Assembly (NCBI RefSeq): GCF_002803845.1
Contig: NZ_CP024986.1
Coordinates: 1-64,000 of the forward strand
Source of the DNA: Streptomyces lavendulae subsp. lavendulae
GTDB lineage: Bacteria > Actinomycetota > Actinomycetes > Streptomycetales > Streptomycetaceae
Length of the DNA stretch: 64,000 bases
Direction of reading: 5' to 3'
Below, one piece after another: positions 49,282 through 60,300 of this stretch; position 1 is the stretch's first letter, and every line of letters starts with the position of its first letter. The notes under the pieces are model-generated. The model saw only the letters and a program-made list of their open reading frames with translations. It was not told where the DNA came from and searched no databases. The translations under genes were made by a program, and so were the position numbers.

Positions 49282-50337
49282 TCAGTGCGCGTCGGAGTCG
49301 GCCGTGGCGGACAGCAGCGACAGGCGGCTCGCGGTCCGGTTGACGTCGAGCGGCAGGGACTCGCCCCGCAGCACCTCGTCGAGCGGTGCCTCGCCGATCA
49401 GGACGAGGCGTACGTCGCGGTCGCAGAGCACGTCGACGAGGTTGGCGAACCGCTGGGCCGCGTCGCGGTCCTCGCCGGCCAGGCGGGGCAGGCCGGAGAG
49501 CACCCAGACGGGGTGGCGGTCCGTCAGTGCGAGGTAGTCGCCGGTCGAGTTCGGCCGGTCGCACAGGTCGTGGAAGTCGAACCAGATCCGCTCGCCGTCG
49601 ACGGCCAGCGCCTGGACGGTGCGGCCGCCGGTCACCTCCACCTGCTGCCGGTCGCCGGGCCGCGGGAGGCCGAGGCCGTGTTCGGCGAGCTGCTCCTCGG
49701 TGCCGGGCCAGAGGTAGGCACCGCGTTCGAACTCGGAGCGGGCCGTGCCCGACGCGTACTCGGCCCGGTAGTCCCGTCCGCCGCCGAGTTCGACGACGTC
49801 CATGGTCTCTTCGAGCATCTTGATCGTCGGAAGGAACATCTCGTGGAAGACGGGGTTGGGGAGCAGTCCGGCCGGAGGGTAGTTGGAGGTGGTGAGCAGG
49901 GTGATCCTCTGGTCGAGGATCGACCGCAGGACGCGGCCGATCAGCATCGCGTCGCCGGCGTCGTGGACGTGGAACTCGTCGAAGACGAGGAAGCGGCAGT
50001 CGCCCAGCAGCTCGGTGACGGCGAGGTCGGTGACCCGGCGGTCGCCCTGGTGGCGGTGGTAGGCGGCGTGGAACTCGCGGAAGAAGTCGTGGAAGTGCAG
50101 GCGGCGCTTGTTCCGCAGGGGCACGGCCTCGTAGAGGGTGGTGGTCAGCCAGCTCTTGCCGCGGCCGACCGAGCCCCACAGGTACACCCCGCGCGGGGGT
50201 TCGGCGCCGCGGCCGAAGAGTCCCCGTTTGCGCGTGACGTCCGCGCCGAGTTCACCGAGCCTGAGGGCGGCCTGTCGCTGGGCTTCGTCCAGGACGAAGC
50301 CGGCCTGCCGGGCCGCGTTCTCGAACTCCCGCATCAC
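49282..50337 (-). CDS. zapE: ZapE (AFG1/LACE1-type AAA ATPase)
   Basis: 351 residues. Walker A GVYLWGSVGRGKSWLTTTLY (about residues 49-68), Walker B FLVFDEFHVHD, sensor region ITLLTTSNYPPAGLLPNPV and the conserved DFHDLCDRPNSTGDYLALTD at the C terminus. ZapE is a division-associated ATPase in proteobacteria; actinobacterial homologues are common and their exact role is unclear. Monocistronic. Confidence 0.92.
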   Translation of the reverse strand: MMREFENAARQAGFVLDEAQRQAALRLGELGADVTRKRGLFGRGAEPPRGVYLWGSVGRGKSWLTTTLYEAVPLRNKRRLHFHDFFREFHAAYHRHQGDRRVTDLAVTELLGDCRFLVFDEFHVHDAGDAMLIGRVLRSILDQRITLLTTSNYPPAGLLPNPVFHEMFLPTIKMLEETMDVVELGGGRDYRAEYASGTARSEFERGAYLWPGTEEQLAEHGLGLPRPGDRQQVEVTGGRTVQALAVDGERIWFDFHDLCDRPNSTGDYLALTDRHPVWVLSGLPRLAGEDRDAAQRFANLVDVLCDRDVRLVLIGEAPLDEVLRGESLPLDVNRTASRLSLLSATADSDAH

Positions 50338-50571
50338 CTGATGATCACCCGTTTCCCCTCGGTACCGAATCCCTGATCCGCACGAGCGATCAAGAGCTGA
50401 TCATCATTCCTGACGCGTACGACCCCCTCCAAGACCGGATCGCCACGGGCGGCGTCTCCGATCGCGGTGACGGGGCGTGGTGAGCGCCGCCTGACCATGT
50501 GGCTTCGGGATTGGGCATCCGCCGGCCAGCACGTTCCCGCGAACGCACCTCGTATGTGGCTGGACAACCAG

Positions 50572-50590
50572 AACCTAGACCCCCTAGGTT
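50572..50590. promoter_or_regulatory. palindromic operator upstream of TetR-hydrolase operon
   Basis: AACCTAG-ACCCC-CTAGGTT, perfect 7-bp arms, 41 bp upstream of the tetR start. A related half-site ATCTAGG occurs at about 50603. Fits autoregulation. Confidence 0.75.
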
Positions 50591-50630
50591 TCTACCTGGA
50601 TGATCTAGGCAACGATCGAGGGGATGTCCC

Positions 50631-51266
50631 GTGGTGCGTGCGGGGCTGAGTGCCGCCGTCCTGCTGGAGGCGGCGTCCGCCATGGCGGACGAGACCGGTA
50701 TCGAGAAGGTGACGCTGTCCGCGCTCGCGCGGCGCTTCGGGGTCAAGGACGCGAGCCTGTACTCGCACGTGCGGAACCTGCGGGACCTGCGGGTGCGGGT
50801 CGCGCTGCTGGCCTCCGAGGAGATGACCGGGCGGATCGCGGACGCCGTCGCGGGACGCTCCGGCAAGGAGGCGCTCGTCGCCTTCGCCGACGCCTACCGG
50901 GCGTACGCCCTGGCGCACCCCGGCCGGTACGCGGCGACGCAGATGCGCTTCGAGCCCGAGGAGGTGGCGGACTCCGCCGGTTTCCGCCGCAGCGTCGAGC
51001 TGACGTACGGGATGCTGCGCGGCTACGGGCTGCGGGAGCCGGACCTGACCGACGCGGGCCGGCTGCTGCGCAGCTCCTTCCACGGCTTCGTCCACCTCGA
51101 ACTCGGGGGCGGCTTCGGGCACTCCCGCGCGGTGGGGGAGTCCTGGGCGCGGGCGCTCGACGCGCTGCACGTGGCCCTGGAGAACTGGCCGTCGCGCGAC
51201 GGCACGCAAGACGGCACGCAAGACGGCACGCAAGACGGCACGGAAGACGACGGGGAGAACCGCTGA
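50631..51266 (+). CDS. TetR-family regulator with a repeat tail
   Basis: 211 residues from GTG 50631. HTH: AAVLLEAASAMADETGIEKV, TLSALARRFGVKDASLYSHV and RNLRDLRVRVALLASEEMTG, i.e. the TetR_N fold, then the TetR_C_33/WHG-like C-terminal domain (LLRSSFHGFVHLELGGGFGH). A GTQD tetrapeptide is repeated at the extreme C terminus. The stop overlaps the hydrolase start (TGATG), so the two genes are translationally coupled. Confidence 0.88.
   Translation: MVRAGLSAAVLLEAASAMADETGIEKVTLSALARRFGVKDASLYSHVRNLRDLRVRVALLASEEMTGRIADAVAGRSGKEALVAFADAYRAYALAHPGRYAATQMRFEPEEVADSAGFRRSVELTYGMLRGYGLREPDLTDAGRLLRSSFHGFVHLELGGGFGHSRAVGESWARALDALHVALENWPSRDGTQDGTQDGTQDGTEDDGENR
51198..51249 (+). repeat. 12-bp tandem repeat inside tetR
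   Basis: Four units of GACGGCACGCAA (last one diverged) encode the D-G-T-Q repeats at the end of the TetR protein. Each change by one unit keeps the frame, so length variation between strains is likely. Confidence 0.8.
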
Positions 51267-52114
51267 TGGACACGCCCACCGCCCGCACCCTCAAGGTGCC
51301 CGGCGCGACCCTCTACTACGAGACGCGGGGCAGCGGCCCCGTACTGCTGCTGATCCCCGGCGGCGGAGCCGACGCCGCCGTGTACGCGGCGATCGCCCCC
51401 GCGCTCGCCGACGCCGGGTACACCGTCGTCGCGCAGGACCCGCGCGGCCAGTCCCGCAGCACCCTCGACGGGCCGCCCGCCGGGCAGCGGCCGGCGGACT
51501 GGGCCGACGACGCGCGGCGCCTGCTCGACGAGGTCTCCCCGCACGGGCCCGCGTACGTACTGGGCTGCAGCGCGGGTGCGATCGCCGCGCTCGACCTGCT
51601 GGCCCGGTACCCGCACCGGGTGCGCCGGGTGGTGGCGCACGAGCCGCCGCTGGTGGAGGTGCTGGAGGACCCCGCACCGTACCGGGCGCTGTTCGCCGAG
51701 GTCCGGGCGCTGTTCCTGGCGGAGGGCGGCGGACCCGCGATGGCGCGCTTCGGCGAGGGCCTCGGGCGGCCCGACCAGGAGCGGGAGCCGGACGAACCGG
51801 CCCCCGAGGTGCTGGAGATGATGCCGCGCGCGTACGCCAACACCCCGTTCTTCCTGGAGCACGTGCTGTGCCCCTTCACGGGCAGCGCTCCCGACCTGCC
51901 GGCCCTGCGGGAGGCCTCCGCGCGGCTGGTCACGGCCGCCGGACGGGACTCGCGCCCCCAGCCGGCGCTCCACGGGCCGGCCCGGCGGCTGGCGGAGCTG
52001 ACGGGGGCCCGCTTCGCCGAGTTCCCGGGCGGACACCTGGGCTGCACGCAGCGGCCGGCGGAGTTCGCGGAGCGGCTGCTGGAGGTCCTGGCGGACGGGG
52101 ACGGGGACCGCTGA
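51266..52114 (+). CDS. alpha/beta hydrolase
   Basis: 282 residues; ATG 51266 overlaps the tetR stop. VPGATLYYETRGSGPVLLLI then PGGGADA (oxyanion), TVVAQDPRGQSRST, nucleophile YVLGCSAGAIAALDLLARYP with G-C-S-A-G, and GGHLGCTQRPAEFA with the His. The triad looks complete. Likely an esterase or epoxide hydrolase-like enzyme controlled by the coupled TetR. Confidence 0.88.
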   Translation: MDTPTARTLKVPGATLYYETRGSGPVLLLIPGGGADAAVYAAIAPALADAGYTVVAQDPRGQSRSTLDGPPAGQRPADWADDARRLLDEVSPHGPAYVLGCSAGAIAALDLLARYPHRVRRVVAHEPPLVEVLEDPAPYRALFAEVRALFLAEGGGPAMARFGEGLGRPDQEREPDEPAPEVLEMMPRAYANTPFFLEHVLCPFTGSAPDLPALREASARLVTAAGRDSRPQPALHGPARRLAELTGARFAEFPGGHLGCTQRPAEFAERLLEVLADGDGDR

Positions 52115-52117
52115 GGT

Positions 52118-53005
52118 CTACGGGGTGGCGCGGACCGGGAAGGTGAAGGCGTAGCCCCGCGCGGAGAGCCAGGGCAGGTACTGCTTGAGCGCCGCGACGG
52201 TCTCGCTGCGGTCGCCGCCGCCGTCGTGGAAGAGGACGGTCGGCTGCTGCGGCAGCTTGCCCTCCACGGCGGACACGATCGCCGGCAGGCCCGGACGGCT
52301 CCAGTCCTTGGGGTCCACGCTCCAGCCCAGGGGCTGCATCCCGCTCTCGGTGGCCACCGCACGGCTGTCGGGGGTGAAGGCACCGCCCGGCGCGCGGTAG
52401 TAGTCGACGGCAACGCCCGGCACGGCCTTCTGGATCATGGCCTTGCCGTCGAGTATCTGCTTGCGCTGGTAAGCGACGGGCTTGTGGTCCATGGTCACGT
52501 CGTGGTCGGCGGAGTGGTCGCACAGCCGGTGCCCGTCGGCGGCGACCGCGCGCACCAGCTCCGGGTACTTCTGGGCGTTGGTACCGATCATGCAGAAGGT
52601 GGCCTTGACGTGGTTCTTCCGCAGCACCTGGAGGACCTGGGGGGTCCAGCGGGGGTCGGGGCCGTCGTCGATGGTGATGGCGACGGCGTGGCCCGGGCCC
52701 TGGGCCAGCCGGGTGATCCCCAGCGGGGTCCGGGCGGCACCCTCGACGGCACCCCGGGCGGTGGTGTGTGCCTCGGTACGGGCCGCGGCGTGGGCGGAGC
52801 CCTGCGCACCCCGGGCGGTGGTGTGCGCCTCCGTGCGGGCCGCGCCGTGGGCGGAGCCCGCGGGAGCGCCGGCCGCGGGGTGGCCCGCCGGGCCGTCCGT
52901 GGCGGCGAGGGCCGGTGCGGCGGCTGCCGCCAGGAGGCCGAGGACGGCCGCCGTCACGGCGGATCCCGCACGCCGACGACGCACGGAACTGGTGGTCATG
53001 CCCAT
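52118..53005 (-). CDS. secreted polysaccharide deacetylase (NodB/CE4)
   Basis: 295 residues from ATG 53005 (GGAAGAGC upstream). Signal peptide AGSAVTAAVLGLLAAAAAPA. An Ala/Gly/His-rich linker contains two copies of an 18-residue unit (GSAH.AARTEAHTTARGA). The NodB domain has AITIDDGPDPRWTPQVLQVL (motif 1, catalytic Asp), LCDHSADHDVTM (motif 2, HxxxH), YYRAPGGAF (motif 3) and VLFHDGGGD (motif 5). Acts on N-acetylated glycans such as cell-wall peptidoglycan or chitin. Convergent with the alpha/beta hydrolase. Confidence 0.88.
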   Translation of the reverse strand: MGMTTSSVRRRRAGSAVTAAVLGLLAAAAAPALAATDGPAGHPAAGAPAGSAHGAARTEAHTTARGAQGSAHAAARTEAHTTARGAVEGAARTPLGITRLAQGPGHAVAITIDDGPDPRWTPQVLQVLRKNHVKATFCMIGTNAQKYPELVRAVAADGHRLCDHSADHDVTMDHKPVAYQRKQILDGKAMIQKAVPGVAVDYYRAPGGAFTPDSRAVATESGMQPLGWSVDPKDWSRPGLPAIVSAVEGKLPQQPTVLFHDGGGDRSETVAALKQYLPWLSARGYAFTFPVRATP

Positions 53006-53238
53006 GGACGCGCTCTTCCTTTGCGCTCGGCCCCCGGATCTCGTACTGCCGTTCCAGGCTAGGTCAGGCGTCTTCGCCGCCGCCTCCACCGAACGGCCCC
53101 CGGGGCGGCGCGAGCGCCCGGAACCGTTGCGGCGATCGGCCCCTGGCCGCAGGGGTGTCATTGGTCACGCCGGTGGCCGGGCCGCTCCCCGGTCACCGAG
53201 GGTGCCAGGCCGCGCACTCCCGCGCACCGCCGGCGGCC

Positions 53239-54286
<1,048 letters not shown>

Positions 54287-54294
<8 letters not shown>

Positions 54295-56152
54295 CGATGG
54301 CCTCCTGGAGGACCTCGGCGAGCTGCTCGGCCTTGAACGGCATGCCGTTGACCTGGGTGTGGGAGCGGGCGTCGACCAGGTACCTCGCCCGGATCAGGGT
54401 GGCGAGCTGCCCGAGGTTCATCTCGGGGACGACGACCCGCTCGTAGCGGGCGAGTACCTCTTCGAGGTTCGCCGGGAAGGGGTTGAGGTGGCGCAGGTGG
54501 GCCTGCGCGATGGCCGTCCCCTGGGCGCGGAGCCGGCGGACGGCGGCGGTGATGGGGCCGTAGGTGGAGCCCCATCCCAGGACCAGGGTGCGGGCGGTGC
54601 CGGTGGGGTCGTCGACCTCCAGGTCGGGGACGGCGATGCCGTCGATCTTGGCCTGGCGGGTGCGGACCATGTGGTCGTGGTTGGCCGGGTCGTAGGAGAT
54701 GTTCCCGGTGCCGTCCTGCTTCTCGATCCCGCCGATCCGGTGTTCCAGCCCCGGCGTCCCCGGGACCGCCCACGGCCGGGCCAGCGTCTGCGGGTCCCGC
54801 TTGTAGGGCCAGAACACCTCGGTGCCGTCGGCCAGCGTGTGGTTGGGGGCGGTCGCGAACCGGGTCCGCAGATCAGGCAGTTCGTCCGGATGGGGGACGC
54901 GCCAGGGCTCGGAGCCGTTGGCGAGGTAGCCGTCGGAGAGGACGAAGACCGGGGTGCGGTAGGTGAGCGCGATCCTGGCCGCCTCCAGCGTGGCGTCGAA
55001 GCAGTCGGCGGCGGTGCGGGGGGCCACGATCGGGACCGGGGCCTCACCGTTGCGCCCGTACATCGCCTGGAGCAGGTCGGCCTGCTCGGTCTTGGTCGGC
55101 AGCCCCGTCGAGGGCCCGCCCCGCTGGATGTCCACGATCAGCAGCGGCAGCTCCAGCGACACCGCCAGCCCGATCGTCTCCGACTTCAGCGCCACACCCG
55201 GCCCGGAGGTCGTCGTCACCCCCAGCGCCCCGCCGAACGCCGCCCCCAGCGCCGCACCGATCCCCGCGATCTCGTCCTCCGCCTGGAAGGTCCGCACCCC
55301 GAAGTTCTTGTGCCTGGACAGCTCGTGCAGGATGTCCGAGGCCGGCGTGATCGGGTACGAACCCAGGTACAGCGGCAGATCCGCCTGCCGCGCCGCCGCG
55401 ATCAGCCCGTACGACAGCGCCAGGTTCCCCGAGATGTTGCGGTACACACCCGCCGGGAACGCCTTCGTCGCCGGAGCCACCTCATAGGAAACCGCGAAGT
55501 CCTCCGTGGTCTCCCCGAAGTTCCAGCCCGCCCGGAACGCCACGATGTTCGCCTCGGCGATGTCCGGCTTCTTCGCGAACTTCTGCCGCAGGAACTTCTC
55601 CGTGTTCTCCGTCGGCCGGTGGTACATCCACGACAGCAGACCCAGCGCGAACATGTTCTTGCTGCGCTCGGCCTCCTTGCGCGACAGACCGAAGTCCTTC
55701 AGCGCCTCCACCGTCAGCGTGGTCAGCGGCACCCCGTGCACCCGGTAGGCGTCCAGCGAACCGTCCTCCAGCGGAGACGTCGCGTACCCCACCTTCGCCA
55801 TCGGCCGCTTCGTGAACTCGTCCGTGTTCACGATGATCTCCGCACCCCGCGGCACATCGGCGATGTTCGCCTTCAGCGCCGCCGGATTCATCGCCACCAG
55901 AACGTTCGGCGCGTCCCCCGGCGTCAGGATGTCGTGATCCGCGAAATGCAGCTGGAACGACGACACACCCGGCAGGGTCCCGGCAGGCGCCCGGATCTCC
56001 GCCGGGAAATTCGGCAACGTCGAAAGATCATTACCGAACGACGCCGTCTCCGACGTGAAACGGTCACCCGTCAACTGCATACCGTCACCCGAATCACCCG
56101 CAAAACGGATGACCACACGGTCGACGCGGCGGACCTCGGTCCCGTTCGCCAT
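54287..56152 (-). CDS. korA: 2-oxoacid:ferredoxin oxidoreductase, fused gamma-alpha subunit
   Basis: 621 residues. The N-terminal gamma domain begins VVIRFAGDSGDGMQLTGDRF. The alpha domain starts about residue 210-250 with LPLYLGSYPITPASDILHEL, and the following FGVRTFQAEDEIAGIGAALG and TTTSGPGVALKSETIGLAVS are typical. The C-terminal third contains VVPEMNLGQLATLIRARYL. This is the KorA type common in actinobacteria. It starts 1 nt after the 2OG oxygenase stop, so the genes share a message. Confidence 0.92.
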
Positions 56153-56153
56153 G

Positions 56154-56894
56154 TCAGCCGCTCTGCTCGTCGCGGCGCAGCTCCGGCGCGTGCCGGTAAC
56201 CCAGGATCAGGACGTCGCGGACGGCCGGCTTGGCCGGGTCCTGCGCGTGGATGGGGCGCACCGCGTGGAGGATCCGGGCGTCCGCCCAGAACATGGTGTC
56301 CATCTGCTCGGTGAGGGTGAACTCGGCCATGAGCTCCTTCTCCAGGCTGTAGACCTGGGATTCCCCGCCCCGGGCGTTGAAGCGGCCCATCAGGTGGATC
56401 GCGCCGAAGTCGACCTCGTCGCGGTGCGGGCCCTCGGGGGTCGGCTCCCCCGTCTCGTCCGGGGTGCTGATGATCCGGAACTGGTGGCACTGGACGTCCC
56501 AGGGGTCGTCGAGCCAGGAGTCCGCGGGGACCGGGAACTTCTCGAAGTCGGTGCGCAGGAGCCGGGTCAGGAGCGGGTTGTCGAGGGTGGCCCGGCTGAG
56601 GGGGGCCACGTCGCGGTCGATGCCGCCGGCGTAGTCGTTGGCGTTCATCGACTGGAAGTAGGGCCGGTGGGGGCGCAGCCGGACCTCTCCGGTGCGGGGC
56701 ACGAAGAAGAACCGGTCGTAGCGGCGCTCGCGGAAGCGCGACCCGCCCTTCAGGTACCGGTCCGTCTCCAGGTTCTCCCACTCGGCGGCCAATTCCTTGA
56801 CGTGCTGCCTCAATTCGGCATCGATGACGAGCCGGTCGGCCGGCAGCAACGAATATCCATTGGCCCGCAGTTCTTCTCGTGCTTCGGTCTGCAT
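56154..56894 (-). CDS. 2-oxoglutarate/Fe(II)-dependent dioxygenase (2OG-Fe_dioxy_2)
   Basis: 246 residues from ATG 56894. The segment PEGPHRDEVDFGAIHLMGRF carries the metal-binding H-x-D, and the distal Fe-binding His is likely in ILHAVRPIHAQDPAKPAVRD, which also has the 2OG-binding Arg. The layout fits PF10014, which includes L-isoleucine and other free-amino-acid hydroxylases. It would hydroxylate a small substrate. It heads an operon with korAB, whose product uses the same co-substrate, and is divergent from the PKS operon. Confidence 0.82.
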   Translation of the reverse strand: MQTEAREELRANGYSLLPADRLVIDAELRQHVKELAAEWENLETDRYLKGGSRFRERRYDRFFFVPRTGEVRLRPHRPYFQSMNANDYAGGIDRDVAPLSRATLDNPLLTRLLRTDFEKFPVPADSWLDDPWDVQCHQFRIISTPDETGEPTPEGPHRDEVDFGAIHLMGRFNARGGESQVYSLEKELMAEFTLTEQMDTMFWADARILHAVRPIHAQDPAKPAVRDVLILGYRHAPELRRDEQSG

Positions 56895-57033
56895 GATTCG
56901 CTCCTCCACGCCGGATCTCACGCACTCGTGCATCCCGAGGTTCCCACAGCCGTACTGACGCTGAACTGACAGGGCCGACGGGTCAGGAGGACGTCAGCCG
57001 GTCGTCACGGCACCTGTGCTTCACTCGACCGGT

Positions 57034-57330
57034 ATGACAGAACAATTAGTGTCCTCGCCCAGATCGGAACGCCGGACGGTTCTGGAAGAAATCGTCGTGG
57101 CGGAATTCAAGACGGCACTTCTCATGCCCGACGACGAAGAGCTGCCGCTGGAGGACAGCTTCTTCGAGCTCGGCATGACGTCCCTGCTGCTCACCCAGGT
57201 CAAGCAGCGGCTCGAAGACCGGCTGGGACGGGGCATCAGCAGCACGGCCCTGTTCAACCAGCCCACCGTCGAGCGGCTGACCGACCATCTGGCCTCGGAC
57301 GTGCTGGCCGACATCTTCGACGCGAATTGA
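57034..57330 (+). CDS. discrete acyl carrier protein
   Basis: 98 residues from ATG 57034. LPLEDSFFELGMTSLLLTQV is the ACP motif; the Ser in G-M-T-S-L is the phosphopantetheine site. It continues KQRLEDRLGRGISSTALFNQ, PTVERLTDHLASDV as in PKS/NRPS carrier proteins. The 'TALFNQPTVERLTDHL' end is that of carrier domains cooperating with KS or ligases. It lies 16 bp upstream of the PKS and probably accepts the acid activated by the ligase, or is the ACP on which the 2OG enzyme works. Confidence 0.88.
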   Translation: MTEQLVSSPRSERRTVLEEIVVAEFKTALLMPDDEELPLEDSFFELGMTSLLLTQVKQRLEDRLGRGISSTALFNQPTVERLTDHLASDVLADIFDAN

Positions 57331-57346
57331 GAGGAAGGTCGCCGCC

Positions 57347-60300
57347 ATGCCGGGAACGCCGGACCCGCAGGATCCGTACGTCATGCAGGGGATCGAGGAG
57401 ATGAAGGAAAAGACCCTCGGGCAATTCCTTCTCGAAAAGCACGAGCCGATCGCCGTGGTCGGCGTGGGAATGCGCCTGCCCGGCCGGAACAATTCCCTTT
57501 CCGATCTCGATTCCTTTCTGCGGGACGGGCGTTCCGGTATCGGTCCGCTGCCGCGCGACCGCTGGGTTCCGGAGGTGGCGGACGGCGACATCACCGCCGT
57601 CGCGGGCGGTTTCCTCGACCGTATCGACGAATTCGACGCACAGTTCTTCAACATTCCCCCGAAGCAGGCTCCCTTCATCGATCCGGGGCAGCGGCTGCTG
57701 CTGGAGACGGTGTGGGAGGCCCTGGAGGACTCCGGCATCGATCCGGCCGTGCTGCGGCACGGCGACGGCGGGGTCTACGTGGGCGCCTCCCCCCTGGACT
57801 TCCCCCTGGAGCTGGAGGGGCTCTCGGACGAGCAGCTCGACGGGAACCTGGCGACCGGGCTCGGGGCGTACTCGCTGTCGGGGCGGCTCTCGTACTTCCT
57901 GGGCTGGCGCGGCCCGAGCCTGACGACGGACACCGCGTGCGCGGCCTCGCTGACCGCCCTGCACCTGGCGGTGCAGGGGCTGCGGCGGCGCGAGTGCGGG
58001 ATCGCCTTGTGTGCCGGGGTGAACACCCTGCACAACCCGCGTTCGTACGTGATCCTCTCGCACGCCCAGATGCTCGCCCCGGACGGACACTGCAAGACCT
58101 TCGACGAGAGCGCCGACGGGTACGCGCGCGCCGAGGGCTGCGGGGTGCTGGTCCTCAAGCGGCTGTCGGACGCGGTGGCCGCGGGCGACCGGGTGCTGGC
58201 CCTGGTACGGGGCACCGCCATCGGGCAGGACGGGGAGAGCGCGGGCCTGAGCGCGCCCAACGGCACTGCGCAGGAGGCGGTGATGCGGGCGGCGCTGGCC
58301 GACGCGCGGCTGGAGCCGGGCGACATCCAGTACGTGGAGGCGCACGGCACGGGGACTCCGCTCGGCGATCCGATCGAGATGGGTTCGGTGAACGGGGTGT
58401 TCGGTGCCTCCCACGCCAAGGACGACCCGCTGACCATCGGCTCGCTGAAGGCCAACCTGGGGCACATGGAGCCTGCGGCCGGGCTCGGCGGACTGATCAA
58501 GGTGATCACGCAGATGCGGGCCGGCACCTTCTTCCCGCACGTGTGGCGCAACCTCTCCGGCCGGATCCCCTGGGACACCTATCCGATCGAGGTGGCGGCG
58601 GAGGAGCGGCCCTGGAAGGCCCCGGTGCGCCGGGCCACCGTCAACGGCTTCGGCGTCGCCGGGGCCATCGCGGTCGCGGTACTGGAGGAGGCCCCCGCCC
58701 GGGACGCCGACCGGGACACCGCGCCCGCCGCGCCCGACCAGGAGTACGGGCAGGTCTTCACGCTGTCCGCCAAGTCCCGGCCGGCGCTGCGGCTCCAGGC
58801 CGAGCGGTACGCGCGCTTCCTCGCCGAGCACCCCGGCACCTCCCTCGCCGACCTGTGCCGCACCCGGGCCACCGCCCGCTCGCACTTCCGCTTCCGGGCG
58901 GCGGCGGCCGTCTCCTCCCTGACCGAGCTCGGCACGCTGCTGGAGCGGTGGAGCGCGCCCCCGCGCGGCGAGGAGAAGCCCGACGCGTTCCGCAAGGTGG
59001 CCTTCCTGTTCACCGGGTCCGGTTCGCAGTACGTGGGCATGGGACGGGCCCTGTACGGGCGCCACACCGTGTTCACGCGCTGCGTCGACGAGTGCGACGC
59101 GCTCTTCGCCCCGCTGCTCGGGCGCTCGGTGGCCGCCGTGATGTTCGGCGACGCCGAGGACGCGGAGGAGACCCTGGCCCGTACGTCCTTCACGCACGCG
59201 GCGCTGTTCACCCTGGAGTACGCGCTGGCCCGGCTGTGGCTGTCGTGGGGGGTGCGGCCGAGCGTCCTGATCGGGCACAGCGTGGGCGAGATCGTCGCGG
59301 CCACGGTCGCCGGGCTGTTCTCGCTCGCCGACGGGGTGACCTTCCTCGCCGCGCGTTCCCGGCTGATCGAGTCGGTGTCGGCGCCGGGCGGGATGGCCGC
59401 GGTGGCCGCGCCCGCCGAGGAGGTGCGCCCGCTGCTCCTGCCGTGGCCCGAGCTGGCCGTCGCCGCCGTCAACGCGCCGGAGCAGTGCGTGGTCTCGGGC
59501 GGCGCCGGGGCGCTGGCCGAGGCGGTGGAGGCGCTGCGCGCCCGGGAATGGACGGTGACCCCGCTGCACGTGACGGCGGCGTTCCACTCGCCGCTGCTGG
59601 AGGAGGTCGCCGAGCCGCTGGCCGAGGTGCTGCGCGGGATCTCCTTCGGGGAGCCGCGGCTGCCGATCGTGTCCAACCTGACCGGCCGGATCGCGGCGCC
59701 GCGGGAACTGGCCACGCCCGAGTACTGGGTGCACCACATGACGCGGTCGGTGGAGTTCGCGGCCGGGGTGCGGACCATCGCCGAGCGCGGCCGGCACGTG
59801 TTCCTGGAGGTGGGTCCGTCCACGGCCCTGACCTCGCTGGCCCGCCAGTGCGTACCGCAGGAGCAGCACCGGTGGCTGAGCTGCCTGCGCCGCAAGGACA
59901 CCACGGGCGCCACCCTGGACGCCGCGCTGGCCGGTGCGTACACGGCGGGGCTGAACATCGCCTGGGGCGAGGTCCACGCGGACGGGCCGGGGCGGCGGAT
60001 CCCGCTGCCCGGCTACGCCTTCGACCGGCGTTCCTACCGGCTCCCGGCCCGCCCCGCGGCGCGCGCCGGGGCCGCCGGCGCCGGCCATCCGCTGCTGGGC
60101 CGCGAGGGCGGATCCGGGGACGGCCGGCGGGAGTTCACGGCCCGGATCAGTGCGGCGGCCCCGGCGTACCTGGCGGACCACGTCATCGGAGGCCAGGCCT
60201 TCCTGCCCGCGGCGGCGTACCTGGAGCTGCTGCTGGCGGTCCAGGACGAGGTCCACGGCGACACCGGCCGGGCGGTGGAGGACGTCCGCTTCCACGAGGC

